From Roseococcus thiosulfatophilus (GTDB taxonomy: Bacteria > Pseudomonadota > Alphaproteobacteria > Acetobacterales > Acetobacteraceae), in NCBI RefSeq assembly GCF_017311575.1, contig NZ_JAFFQY010000022.1, forward strand, positions 62,001 through 126,000: a DNA stretch of 64,000 bases, given 5' to 3'. Under the pieces are notes generated by a model. It was given only the letters and a program-made list of their open reading frames with translations. It searched no databases and had not been told where the DNA came from. Within the stretch, counting starts at the first letter, position 1; each line of letters starts with the position of its first letter. A program made the position numbers and the translations under genes. Shown here in pieces: positions 16,380-24,501 of this stretch.

Positions 16380-17303
16380 TCAGGCGCCGACGCTCACGTC
16401 CCGGTTCTGGCGCAGCGCGGCCGCCGTCTCGCTGACGGCGCGGCCCACGCGGGCGGCGAGCAGCTTGCGGTCGGGCACGGTCTCGGGCGCGAAGGGCGCG
16501 TGCATCACGACCGTGACGCGGGTGCCGGTGCGGCGCAGCAGGCGCCAGGCGTGGCTCGCCGTCTCCATGTCGCCATACCAGGCGAAGAGGGGGCGGTCGC
16601 GCCGCCCCACCGGCAGCCCGCCCAGCCGGTCGTAGACCAGGGTCACGGGCTGCACCTGCTGCGCCGCATTGGCCACGGCGAAGAAGGAGGAGCGGAAGGG
16701 CAGAACCCGGGCGCCGTCGCTCGTGGTGCCCTCGGGGAAGAGGATCAGGCTGTCGCCCGCCTCCATGCGCGCGCGCATCTCCTGCGCCTCGCTGCCCGTG
16801 CGGCCGCGGGTGCGGCTGACGAAGACCGTGCGCCCCAGCTTCGCCACCCAGCCGATGACAGGCCAGGTGCCCACCTCGCTCTTGCTGACGAAGCGTGCAT
16901 CCAGCGTGGCGCCCAGCACCAATATGTCCAGCCAAGAGGAATGGTTGGAGACATAAAGCGTGCGCGGCGCCCCGGTCGGCCGGCCGATGACGCGCAGCTT
17001 CAGCCCGATGAGCCAGCACAGGGTGCGGTGGTAGAAGCGCGGGAAGGCGCTCTTGGCCGGGCCGGGCAGCAGCAGCAGCACGGCCTGGATGGGCATGCAC
17101 AACAGGGTGAAGAGCAGCGCCGTGATCATCCGGCGCATGGCGCGCAGCCGGCCGCCTTCGGGCCGCTCGCCCAGCACGTCGTTCCAGATCGGCCCGGGCA
17201 GGCGCGGGCGGAAGCGCAGGGGGCGGCCGCGCCGGAGCCGTCGCGCGCCGGCGGCTGGCGTGCCCGGGGCAGGTCCGTCGAAGGCGGCAGCGTCAGGGTT
17301 CAT
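16380..17303 (-). CDS. plsC: 1-acyl-sn-glycerol-3-phosphate acyltransferase (PlsC family)
   Basis: It makes phosphatidate from lysophosphatidate for membrane lipids, at the inner membrane. The HX4D catalytic motif NHSSWLD and the acceptor-binding FPEGTTSDG are both present, with a transmembrane segment before them (MITALLFTLLCMPIQAVLLLL). The N-terminal ~50 residues are Pro/Arg-rich and polar. The start is taken as ATG 17303 (MNPDAAAF); an internal ATG pair at MRRMITALL is also possible. Other PlsC-fold enzymes, such as ornithine-lipid acyltransferase OlsA, share these motifs, so the exact acceptor is not certain. Confidence 0.87.
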   Translation of the reverse strand: MNPDAAAFDGPAPGTPAAGARRLRRGRPLRFRPRLPGPIWNDVLGERPEGGRLRAMRRMITALLFTLLCMPIQAVLLLLPGPAKSAFPRFYHRTLCWLIGLKLRVIGRPTGAPRTLYVSNHSSWLDILVLGATLDARFVSKSEVGTWPVIGWVAKLGRTVFVSRTRGRTGSEAQEMRARMEAGDSLILFPEGTTSDGARVLPFRSSFFAVANAAQQVQPVTLVYDRLGGLPVGRRDRPLFAWYGDMETASHAWRLLRRTGTRVTVVMHAPFAPETVPDRKLLAARVGRAVSETAAALRQNRDVSVGA

Positions 17304-17420
17304 CTGGGCAGCTATCCGCTTTGATCGGGTCAAGGCAATGACGGGATGACGACAGGATGATGAAGCCTGCGGCCGAACCCGGGGTTGTCCTGGGCCACAG
17401 GCGCGCGGCAAGGTCACGGA

Positions 17421-18362
17421 ATGGAACCGGCCGGGAAACCCCTGCGAGTCGCGGTGCTGGGCGCGGGGCCGGCGGGCACCGCCATGGCCGCGCAGGCGGC
17501 CGCGCGGGGGCATGAGGCGGTGCTGTGGTCGCCGCGCGGCGGCGGCACGCGGCACATCCTGGGATCGGTGACGACGCGGGGGGCGCTGGCCGGGCGCTGG
17601 CCGGTGCGGGTGGCGGCCGATCTCGGCCGGGCCATGGAGGGCGCGGATGCCGTCCTCATCTGCCTGCCGCCCGCCGTGCTGCCGGGCGCGGTGGTGCGGA
17701 TCGCGGGCGCGCTGCGGGGTGATCCGGCGCTGATCTTCGCGCCCTCGGGGGGGTTGGCCGGGCTGCTGCTGCAACGGGAATTGCTGGCGCGGGGCGGCGT
17801 GCCGCGCATCGGCGCCCTGCCCGCCCTGCCCCTGCTGGCGGAACGCAACAGCGATGGCAGCCTGTCGGTGACGGGGCAGCGGCCGCGCCTCTGGCTGGCG
17901 GGGCTGCCGGCCGCGGCGGCGCCGGCCCTGGCGGAACTGACCGCGCGCATCTTCGACGTGCCGGTGGACCCGCTGTCCGACATGCTGGCGGCGGGGCTGG
18001 CCGACCCCATGGCCTTGGTCGGCGCCGCGCGGCTGCTGGCCCCCGCGCGGATGGAGGAGGCCCCGCTGCGCCTGCTGGCCGCCTTTGGTCGGGAGCGCGA
18101 CGCGCTGGCCGCCGCCTGCGGGCGCGTGCTGCCGGGTCTGGATGACCTGCTGGCCGGCACGGGCGCCTTGGCCGACCCACCCCTGGCCGAGACCTTGCAC
18201 GGCCTGGAATTCCTGGCCGCGCTGGGCCGCGCCACGCGCACGCCCCTGCCGCTGCTGGGCGGGGCGCTGGCCATCCTGAAGGCGGGCATGGGGGGTGGGG
18301 CTTCCGCCCACCCGGTGCTGGCGGCGCTGGACGGGCCGACGCTGGCCCGCGCGCTGGGTTAG
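17421..18362 (+). CDS. NAD(P)-dependent dehydrogenase, opine/glycerol-3-phosphate dehydrogenase-like
   Basis: A 313-residue two-domain oxidoreductase. The N-terminal Rossmann fold is plain (VAVLGAGPAGTAMAAQAAAR, then EAVLW and LICLPPAVLPG). The C-terminal helical half (FDVPVDPLSDMLAAGLADP) resembles the octopine/nopaline dehydrogenase superfamily, which also contains GpsA and ketopantoate reductase. No substrate-specific motif was recognised. Start ATG 17421, with AGG about nine bases upstream. Its last four bases overlap the convergent SDR gene. Confidence 0.72.
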   Translation: MEPAGKPLRVAVLGAGPAGTAMAAQAAARGHEAVLWSPRGGGTRHILGSVTTRGALAGRWPVRVAADLGRAMEGADAVLICLPPAVLPGAVVRIAGALRGDPALIFAPSGGLAGLLLQRELLARGGVPRIGALPALPLLAERNSDGSLSVTGQRPRLWLAGLPAAAAPALAELTARIFDVPVDPLSDMLAAGLADPMALVGAARLLAPARMEEAPLRLLAAFGRERDALAAACGRVLPGLDDLLAGTGALADPPLAETLHGLEFLAALGRATRTPLPLLGGALAILKAGMGGGASAHPVLAALDGPTLARALG

Positions 18363-19063
18363 ATTCGGATCGTCGCGCCCTGCGCGATGTCACCGCCGGC
18401 GACCAGGGACGCGATGGCCTCGCCCACGGAGTCGGGCTGGCGGATGGAGGCCGGGTCCTCGCCCGGGAAGGCGAAGGAGCGCAGCTTGGTGTTGACCGGC
18501 CCCGGGTCCAGCAGGGCCACGCGCAGCGGGGTGCGGGCGACCTCGGCGGCCCAGCAACCCACCAGATGCGCCGCCGCCGCCTTGGCCGCGCCGTAGAGGC
18601 CCCAATAGGCCTGGTCCGCCTGGCCGTCGGTCAGGAACAGCGCGCGGCCGGCGGGGGCGGCGCGCAGGGGCGGGTCGCAGGTGCGGATCAGGCGCCAGGC
18701 GGCCGTGGCGTTCACCGCCAGGCTGTCCGACCAGTCCTTGGGCACGATATGCGCGGCCGGCGTCAGCCGCGCGAGGTGGCCGGCCGCATGCACCAGGATG
18801 TCCAGCCGGCCGAAGCGTTCCACCAGCGAGGGGCCGATGGCGTCCATCTGGTCGGCCTCGCGGATGAGGTCCAGCGGCAGCAAGGTCGCGCTGCCGCCAA
18901 TAGCCCGGATGGCGTCATCCGCCTCCTCCAGCGCGCCCTGGGTGCGGGCGGTCAGCACCACATGGGCGCCGCGCGCGGCCAGTGCCAAGGCCGTGGCGCG
19001 GCCAATCCCGCGCGAGGCGCCGGTGACCAGCGCCACCTGCCCCTTCAGTGTCGTGTCGTTCAT
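18359..19063 (-). CDS. SDR family oxidoreductase (YciK-like)
   Basis: A 234-residue short-chain dehydrogenase. The TGASRGIGRATA cofactor motif is near residue 14 and the active-site Y157-x3-K161 is present (GLYGAAKAA). The usual catalytic serine position reads LFLTDGQAD, so serine is replaced, possibly by T145. The WGLYGAAK context resembles E. coli YciK, of unknown substrate. The start ATG overlaps the purF stop as ATGA, so it is expressed with purF, a coupling seen in other alphaproteobacteria. The 3' end overlaps the convergent dehydrogenase gene by four bases. Confidence 0.85.
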   Translation of the reverse strand: MNDTTLKGQVALVTGASRGIGRATALALAARGAHVVLTARTQGALEEADDAIRAIGGSATLLPLDLIREADQMDAIGPSLVERFGRLDILVHAAGHLARLTPAAHIVPKDWSDSLAVNATAAWRLIRTCDPPLRAAPAGRALFLTDGQADQAYWGLYGAAKAAAAHLVGCWAAEVARTPLRVALLDPGPVNTKLRSFAFPGEDPASIRQPDSVGEAIASLVAGGDIAQGATIRI

Positions 19064-20556
19064 GCGGGGATGGCGGCCTTGGCCTTGGATTCGGGGGCGT
19101 TCGACCAATCGGTCAACGGGATGGCGTAGTCGCCGGTGAAGCAGGCGTCGCAATAGGCGGGGCTGGCCGCGTCGCGTCCCGGCCGGCCCAGCGCGCGATA
19201 CAGCCCGTCCAGCGAGATGAAGGCCAGGCTGTCCACGCCGATCAGCTTCGCCATGGCGTCCAGATCATGCTGGGCGGCCAGAAGCTGCGCGCGCTCGGGC
19301 GTATCAATCCCGTAGAAGCAGGAATGGGTGGTGGGCGGCGAGGAGATGCGCATGTGGACCTCCGCCGCGCCCGCGTTGCGCACCATCTCCACGATCTTCT
19401 TCGAGGTGGTGCCGCGCACGATGCTGTCATCCACCAGGATGACGCGCTTGCCCTCCAGCATGGCGCGGTTGGCGCTGTGCTTGAGCTTCACGCCCAGGTG
19501 GCGGATCTGGTCCGTGGGCTCGATGAAGGTGCGGCCCACATAGTGGTTGCGGATGATGCCGAGCTCGAAGGGAACGCCCGCCTCGGTGGCATAGCCCATG
19601 GCGGCGGGCACGCCGCTGTCGGGCACGGGCACGACCACATCGGCCGCCACATGGCTTTCGCGCGCCAACTCGGCGCCGATGCGCTTGCGCGTCTCATAGA
19701 CCGGCGTGCCCTCGACCACGGAATCCGGCCGGGCGAAGTAGATGTATTCGAAGATGCAGAAGCGCGACGGGGCGGGCTGCATGGGGCTGAGGCTGCGGAT
19801 GCCCTCGTCGTTGATGACGACGATCTCGCCTGGCTCGATGTCGCGCACGAATTCGGCGCCCACAATGTCCAGCGCGCAGGTCTCGCTGGCCAGCACCCAG
19901 CCCTCGTTCAGCTTGCCCAGCACCAAAGGCCGCACGCCCAGCGGGTCCCGCGCGCCGATCAGCGCGCCATTGTGCAGCGCGACCAGCGAATAGGCGCCCT
20001 GCACCTGCTTCAGCGCGTCAATCAGCCGGTCCACCACGTTGGAATAGAGGCTGATGGCGATGAGGTGGACGAAGACCTCGCTGTCCGTGCTGGACTGGAA
20101 CAGGCAGCCGCGGCGCACCAGGGCGCGGCGGAGCTGGCCGGCATTGGTCAGGTTGCCGTTGTGCGCCACGGCGAGGCCGCCGAACTCGAAATCCGCGTAG
20201 AGGGGCTGGACGTTGCGCAACGCCGTCTCGCCCGTGGTGGCGTAGCGGTTGTGGCCGCAGGCGGCGCGGCCGGGCAGGCCCGCCATCACCTTGGCGTCGC
20301 CGAAGATGTCGCCGACGAGGCCGAGGCCGCGGTGGGAGTGGAACTCGCCCTTCTCGCTCAGCGCCACGATGCCCGAGGCCTCCTGGCCCCGGTGCTGGAG
20401 CGCGTGCAGGCCGAGCGCGGTCAGCGCCGCGGCATCCTTGCCGTTCCAGACGCCGATGACGCCGCATTCCTCGTGGAAATGGTCGTCGTCAGCCCCAAGA
20501 CCGTGGGGCCCCAGGCCGTGGGGAGTGGAGAGGGTTTCGGCTTGGGGCATGCGCAT
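19060..20556 (-). CDS. purF: Amidophosphoribosyltransferase
   Basis: It makes 5-phosphoribosylamine from PRPP and glutamine, the first committed step of purine synthesis. It has an N-terminal Ntn-hydrolase glutaminase domain whose nucleophile is C31 (ECGVIG) after a 30-residue propeptide, then LHALQHRGQEASGI and AVAHNGNLTNAGQLR. The C-terminal phosphoribosyltransferase domain has the PRPP loop VILVDDSIVRGTTS. No Cys cluster for an Fe-S centre is obvious. The 498-residue length is normal. It follows cvpA by five bases and overlaps the SDR gene by ATGA. Confidence 0.96.
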   Translation of the reverse strand: MRMPQAETLSTPHGLGPHGLGADDDHFHEECGVIGVWNGKDAAALTALGLHALQHRGQEASGIVALSEKGEFHSHRGLGLVGDIFGDAKVMAGLPGRAACGHNRYATTGETALRNVQPLYADFEFGGLAVAHNGNLTNAGQLRRALVRRGCLFQSSTDSEVFVHLIAISLYSNVVDRLIDALKQVQGAYSLVALHNGALIGARDPLGVRPLVLGKLNEGWVLASETCALDIVGAEFVRDIEPGEIVVINDEGIRSLSPMQPAPSRFCIFEYIYFARPDSVVEGTPVYETRKRIGAELARESHVAADVVVPVPDSGVPAAMGYATEAGVPFELGIIRNHYVGRTFIEPTDQIRHLGVKLKHSANRAMLEGKRVILVDDSIVRGTTSKKIVEMVRNAGAAEVHMRISSPPTTHSCFYGIDTPERAQLLAAQHDLDAMAKLIGVDSLAFISLDGLYRALGRPGRDAASPAYCDACFTGDYAIPLTDWSNAPESKAKAAIPA

Positions 20557-20561
20557 GACCT

Positions 20562-21122
20562 TCAGATGCGGTCGCGGGCGGGCGGGCGCAACAGGTCATC
20601 CTGCGTGGGCATGCGGCGCTCGGGCGGTTCTGCTATGCGCGGGCGATACTCCTCGGGAAGCCTGTCCGCAAGCCAGCGCGCGCCCTCGACCACATAGGGC
20701 AGGGCCATGGCGTCCCGCACCGGCTCCGGCCAGCGGTCCACCGCCGGCACGAAGAGCCCCGCGATGACATAGGCCAGCACCGCCAGGAAGGCGCCGCGCG
20801 CCAGGCCGAAGAGGAAGCCCAGGGAACGGTCCAGCCCGCCCAGCGCGCTGTCCTGCACCCGGCCCGCGATGGCGTGGATGACCAGCTTCAGCACGATCAG
20901 CACCACCAGGAAGGTGCCGCCGATGACGATGGCATCGGCCAGCCAGTCGGGCTCCACCACGCCGGCCAGCAGGGGCGTGAGGCTTTCCTGGAGGGCGAAG
21001 GCCGCGAAGGCCGCGCCGATCCAGGCGGCCACGCCCAGGAATTCCTGCACGAAACCGCGCAGGAGGGAGAGGATGGCGGAAATCACCATCACGAAGAGGA
21101 GGACGCCGTCGACCCAGGTCAT
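20562..21122 (-). CDS. cvpA: CvpA family membrane protein
   Basis: A 186-residue inner-membrane protein with four hydrophobic segments in the N-terminal two thirds (VDGVLLFVMVISAILSLLRG, FLGVAAWIGAAFAAFAL, IVIGGTFLVVLIVLKLVI, FGLARGAFLAVLAYVIAGL). The family signature DRSLGFLFGLARG is present. CvpA is needed for colicin V production and envelope integrity in other bacteria; its mechanism is unclear. The C-terminal tail is cytoplasmic and Pro/Arg-rich. It is directly upstream of purF, a widely conserved pairing. Confidence 0.92.
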   Translation of the reverse strand: MTWVDGVLLFVMVISAILSLLRGFVQEFLGVAAWIGAAFAAFALQESLTPLLAGVVEPDWLADAIVIGGTFLVVLIVLKLVIHAIAGRVQDSALGGLDRSLGFLFGLARGAFLAVLAYVIAGLFVPAVDRWPEPVRDAMALPYVVEGARWLADRLPEEYRPRIAEPPERRMPTQDDLLRPPARDRI

Positions 21123-21168
21123 GATGCGGCGCGGTATAGCCGGATTGGGGCGGGACGTCAGGGGTGGG

Positions 21169-21197
21169 TTGACACGGCGCGCAATTGTAGCTACGTT
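21169..21197 (+). promoter_or_regulatory. Sigma-70-type promoter of brnTA
   Basis: A consensus -35 TTGACA (21169-21174) is followed after exactly 17 bases by TACGTT (21192-21197), which keeps the key TAnnnT positions. It lies about 100 bases upstream of the brnT start and points toward it. This is the best-looking promoter in the window. Confidence 0.7.
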
Positions 21198-21215
21198 TGC
21201 AGCAACAAAGCGTAG
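21191..21215. promoter_or_regulatory. Putative BrnA operator
   Basis: An inverted repeat CTACGTTTG (21191-21199) / CAAAGCGTAG (21206-21215) around CAGCAA, with one unpaired base. It overlaps the -10 element and the expected transcription start of the brnTA promoter. A second small palindrome GTAGCTAC (21187-21194) overlaps it. BrnA-type antitoxins repress their own operons, so this is a fitting operator; binding is inferred. Confidence 0.5.
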
Positions 21216-21300
21216 GCCAAGATCGGCCCGTGGGAGAACCGGATGTTTTTTGTCCCTTCCTGCCATGCGCAAGCACGGCGTCCCCACGTTGGAGTCTTTG

Positions 21301-21594
21301 ATGACGTCCGAGAACGCAAACCAGATGTTCGAATGGGATGAGGCAAAGCGGCACGCCAACCTCGCCAAGCACGGCCTCGACTTCCTCGACGCGGACCTCG
21401 TCCTGGAAGGACCGCATCTCCTAACCGAGGCACGCACTGTGGACGGAGAGGTCCGCCATCTGGCCATCGGCCGCATCGCCGGCCGCCATGTGGCGATGAT
21501 TTTCACCGAACGGGATGGCGCCATCCGCGTCATCTCCCTGCGAAAGGCACGACAACGTGAGCGCGAGCAACACCAAGCGGCTTTCGGCGACTGA
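21301..21594 (+). CDS. brnT: BrnT family ribonuclease toxin
   Basis: A 97-residue type II toxin related to RelE-fold mRNA interferases, whose activity is blocked by BrnA binding. The family core is clear: FEWDEAKRHANLAKHGLDF near the N-terminus, then RHLAIGRIAGRHVAMIFTER and IRVISLRKARQREREQ. ATG 21301 is chosen because GGAG lies six bases upstream; an ATG at 21325 would trim eight residues. The gene precedes and overlaps brnA by 38 bases, the usual toxin-first order. It lies in opposite orientation to the flanking radA and cvpA genes. Confidence 0.92.
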   Translation: MTSENANQMFEWDEAKRHANLAKHGLDFLDADLVLEGPHLLTEARTVDGEVRHLAIGRIAGRHVAMIFTERDGAIRVISLRKARQREREQHQAAFGD

Positions 21595-21883
21595 GCTTCG
21601 CGAACGCCGCGCCAAGGGCGAAAGCCGCACCGACTGGGCCCGGGTGGACGCCAAGACCGAGGCCGAACTGGCGCGCGACATCGCCACCGATCCCGACTGG
21701 AAAAATATCCCGCCCGACTGGCACCTGGACGCGATCCCCGTCGCGCCCGGCACGAAGAAGCTGCTCTCCTTGCGGGTGGACCCGGATGTGGTCGATTGGT
21801 TCCGCGCCCAGGGGCCGGGCTACCAGACGCGCATGAACGCGGTGCTGCGCGCCTTCATGACGGCGGCGTCGAAGCCGCGGTAG
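21557..21883 (+). CDS. brnA: BrnA family antitoxin
   Basis: A 108-residue antitoxin. The C-terminal part KLLSLRVDPDVVDWFRAQGPGYQTRMNAVLRAFM is the ribbon-helix-helix-type DNA-binding segment typical of BrnA. The N-terminal part (LRERRAKGESRTDWARVDAK, ARDIATDPDWKN) should wrap and neutralise BrnT. The start is taken as GTG 21557, inside brnT, which gives the normal length; the frame is open further upstream. It should repress the operon through the inverted repeat near the promoter. Confidence 0.92.
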   Translation: MSASNTKRLSATELRERRAKGESRTDWARVDAKTEAELARDIATDPDWKNIPPDWHLDAIPVAPGTKKLLSLRVDPDVVDWFRAQGPGYQTRMNAVLRAFMTAASKPR

Positions 21884-21894
21884 CTGCGTCCAGT

Positions 21895-21918
21895 CGGCTT
21901 CGGCATCCGCCGAAGCCG
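21895..21918. repeat. Perfect ten-base hairpin of the REP-like family
   Basis: CGGCTTCGGC, loop ATCC, GCCGAAGCCG, filling the gap between the convergent brnA and radA stop codons. The stem is identical to the inner stem at 1604-1629. Flanks GCGTCCAGT and TCAGCCGGC are degenerate versions of the outer arms. It may also terminate both transcripts. Confidence 0.65.
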
Positions 21919-23331
21919 TCAGCCGGCCGCCTTGGCGCCCCCGCCGCGCCGCACCGTCTGCGCCGCAAACGGCGCCACCAGGTCCGCCAGATGCCCGATC
22001 TCGGTCAGCCGCAGCCCCTCCACCGGGGCGGGCTGCTTGGACCCGCGCGCCACGCGCCGCGGCAGCACGGCCTGGCCGAAGCCCAGTTTCTGGGCCTCGC
22101 GCAGGCGCTGCTCGGCCTGGGACACCTGGCGCACCTCGCCCGAAAGCCCCACCTCGCCGAAATAGACGGCATCGGGCTCCGTGGGCCGGTCGGTCATGGC
22201 GGAGACCAGCGCCGCCGCTACCGCCAGATCCGCCGCCGGTTCGTTGATGCGCAGTCCGCCCGCGATGTTCAGATAGACATCGGCCTGGGCGAAGGTGAGG
22301 TTGCAGCGCGCCTCCAGCACGGCCAGCAGCATGTTGAGCCGCCCGCCATCCCAGCCCACCACCTGCCGGCGCGGCGAGCCGCCGGAGGATGGGGCCAGCA
22401 GCGCCTGCACCTCCACCAGCACCGGCCGCGTGCCCTCCAGCCCCGCGAAGACGGCGCTGCCCGAGATGTTGCCGCGCCGCTCGGCCAGGAAGAGCGCCGA
22501 GGGGTTGGGGACTTCCATCAGCCCGCCCTCGGTCATCTCGAAGACGCCGATCTCATCCGTCGCGCCGAAGCGGTTCTTCACGGCGCGCAGGATGCGGAAC
22601 TGGTGGCCGCGGTCGCCTTCGAAATAGAGGGTGGCGTCCACCATGTGCTCCAGCACGCGGGGGCCGGCCAGGGTGCCCTCCTTGGTGACATGGCCCACCA
22701 GCACCAGCGCGAAGCCGCGTGATTTCGCCAGCCGGATCAGCTCGTTGGAGCAGGCGCGCACCTGGGCCACGGTGCCGGGCGCGGAATCCAGCGTGTCCAG
22801 CCACATGGTCTGGATGGAGTCGATCACCACCAGCGCGGCCTCGCGCTCATGCTCCAGCGTGGCCGTGATGTCGCGCAGCGCGCTGGCGGAGGCGAGGCCC
22901 ATCGGGCTTTCGGTCAGCCCCAGGCGCTGGGCGCGCAGCCGCACCTGCGCCACCGCCTCCTCGCCCGAGATGTAGAGGACGCGCTTGCCCGCGCTGGCCA
23001 TGCGCGCCGCCGCCTGGAGCAGGATGGTGGATTTGCCGATGCCCGGGTCACCCCCCACCAGCACGGCCGAGGCGGGCACGAAGCCGCCGCCCAGCACGCG
23101 GTCCAGCTCCGCGATGCCGGTCAGGTGCCGGGGCGGGGGCGCGGTCTCGCCCTGCAGGCCCAGGATGGTGATGCCCTTGCCCGGCGGGGCCTTGGCGCCG
23201 GGGCCGGGGCCGGTGCGGGCGGCCTCCTCGACCAGGGTGTTCCATTCGCCGCAGCCATCGCAGCGGCCCTGCCACTTGGGATGGACGGCGCCGCAGGACT
23301 GGCAGACGAAGCGGGTGCGTTCCTTCGCCAT
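21919..23331 (-). CDS. radA: DNA repair protein RadA (Sms)
   Basis: A RecA-like, DnaB-type motor that promotes branch migration in recombination and repair. It has an N-terminal C4 zinc finger (C10, C13, C24, C27 in CQSCGAVHPKWQGRCDGCGE), Walker A GGDPGIGKST, the RadA-specific KNRFG motif (VKNRFGATDEIGVFEM) and a C-terminal Lon-protease-like domain (LNIAGGLRINEPAADLAVAA, YFGEVGLSGEVRQVSQAEQR). The 470-residue length is normal. In related genomes radA, cvpA and purF are often neighbours; here brnTA separates radA from cvpA. Confidence 0.96.
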   Translation of the reverse strand: MAKERTRFVCQSCGAVHPKWQGRCDGCGEWNTLVEEAARTGPGPGAKAPPGKGITILGLQGETAPPPRHLTGIAELDRVLGGGFVPASAVLVGGDPGIGKSTILLQAAARMASAGKRVLYISGEEAVAQVRLRAQRLGLTESPMGLASASALRDITATLEHEREAALVVIDSIQTMWLDTLDSAPGTVAQVRACSNELIRLAKSRGFALVLVGHVTKEGTLAGPRVLEHMVDATLYFEGDRGHQFRILRAVKNRFGATDEIGVFEMTEGGLMEVPNPSALFLAERRGNISGSAVFAGLEGTRPVLVEVQALLAPSSGGSPRRQVVGWDGGRLNMLLAVLEARCNLTFAQADVYLNIAGGLRINEPAADLAVAAALVSAMTDRPTEPDAVYFGEVGLSGEVRQVSQAEQRLREAQKLGFGQAVLPRRVARGSKQPAPVEGLRLTEIGHLADLVAPFAAQTVRRGGGAKAAG

Positions 23332-23494
23332 CAGGCTACCGGGCCGGCACGGGTACGGGTCGTCGCGTCATGCCATCGCTCCCAGGCGTTCGGTTCCAGC
23401 ATCGCGGAAATTTCCGGATTCGTCTTGCCAGGCCGGGGTTGCATCGGCCCCCGCCAGCGGCCAGCCTTCCGGACAATAAACCGGAGGAAAAACC

Positions 23495-24460
23495 ATGTCC
23501 TTGACCCGCCGCGCGGCGCTGATCGCACCTGCCGCAGGCCTGCTTGCCGCCCCCGGCATCCTGCGCGCCCAGTCGGGCACCATCCGTGTCGTGGTGGGCT
23601 TTCCCGCCGGTGGCGGCGTGGACGCCCTGGCCCGCCCCATCGCGCAGCGCTGGAGCGAGCGGCTGGGCCAGCCCGTCGTGATCGACAACCGCGCCGGCAA
23701 CAACGGCAACATCGCCATGGATTTCGTCAGCAAGGCGCCGCCCGACGGCAACACCCTGTTCCAGGGCAATGTCGGCAATTTCGCCATGACCCACGCGCTG
23801 TTTCCCAACCTGACCTTCGACACCTCGCGCGATTTCCGCTTCGTGGGGCAGATCACCCTGGGCCCGCTGGTCTTCGTGGTGCATGCGGACAGCCCCATCC
23901 GGTCCATCCCGGACCTGATCGCGGCGGCGAGGGCGCGGCCGGGCGAGCTGAACTTCGGCTCCGGCGGCTCCGGTGGCGTGCCGCACCTGGCCTTCGAAGT
24001 GTGGAAGCGCCAGGCCGGCGTGGACATCGTGCATGTCCCCTATCGCGGCTCCGCCCCCGCCTTCCAGGACCTGCTGGGCGGCCGCACCCAGATGATGCTG
24101 GACGGCTACAGCGTGGTGCGCGGGGCGCATGAAGGGGGGCGCGTGCGCGTCATCGGCATCACCTCGGCCGAGCGCCACCCGCAGCTGCCCGATGTGCCCA
24201 CGGTGCGCGAGCAGGGCATGGACTGGGTCTTCACCAGCTGGCAGGGCATCGCGGCGCCCACCGCCACGCCGGCGCCTGTCCGGCAGCGGCTGGAGGACAA
24301 CCTCCGCTGGGTTTTCGAGAACACGGACCTGCCGCGGACGCTCACCAACCTGGGCACCTTCCCGCGCTTCGCCCCGGGGGCCGAGCTGGACGCCAGGCTG
24401 CGCGAGGACCGCGCCATGTGGACCGCGCTGGTGCGCGAGGTCGGCATCACCGCCGATTGA
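23495..24460 (+). CDS. Tripartite tricarboxylate transporter substrate-binding protein (Bug/TctC)
   Basis: A 321-residue periplasmic receptor. The N-terminus is a Tat-like signal peptide (SLTRRAALIAPAAGLLAAPG, cleavage near LRA-QSG). The Bug family core follows: IRVVVGFPAGGGVDALARPI, VVIDNRAGNNGNIA, VPYRGSAPAFQDLLGG. No permease is adjacent; tctBA lies 14 kb away. Start ATG 23495 has GGAGG ten bases upstream. The ligand is probably a carboxylate, but the family binds many small acids, so it cannot be named. It converges on a second tctC-like gene. Confidence 0.93.
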   Translation: MSLTRRAALIAPAAGLLAAPGILRAQSGTIRVVVGFPAGGGVDALARPIAQRWSERLGQPVVIDNRAGNNGNIAMDFVSKAPPDGNTLFQGNVGNFAMTHALFPNLTFDTSRDFRFVGQITLGPLVFVVHADSPIRSIPDLIAAARARPGELNFGSGGSGGVPHLAFEVWKRQAGVDIVHVPYRGSAPAFQDLLGGRTQMMLDGYSVVRGAHEGGRVRVIGITSAERHPQLPDVPTVREQGMDWVFTSWQGIAAPTATPAPVRQRLEDNLRWVFENTDLPRTLTNLGTFPRFAPGAELDARLREDRAMWTALVREVGITAD

Positions 24461-24468
24461 GGGCGGCA

Positions 24469-24493
24469 GGGGCGGGGCATGGCGCCCCGCCCC
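24469..24493. terminator. Strong bidirectional hairpin between two tctC-like genes
   Basis: A perfect ten-base GC stem GGGGCGGGGC / GCCCCGCCCC with a five-base loop, between two convergent stop codons (24460 and 24502). No T-run follows on either strand. Confidence 0.6.
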
Positions 24494-24501
24494 CACGCAT
24501 A

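Noticed and set aside
19048-20697. 549-codon plus-strand frame opposite purF
   Set aside because: It is an antisense shadow rich in His/Ala/Gly/Arg; purF covers the region with full motif support.
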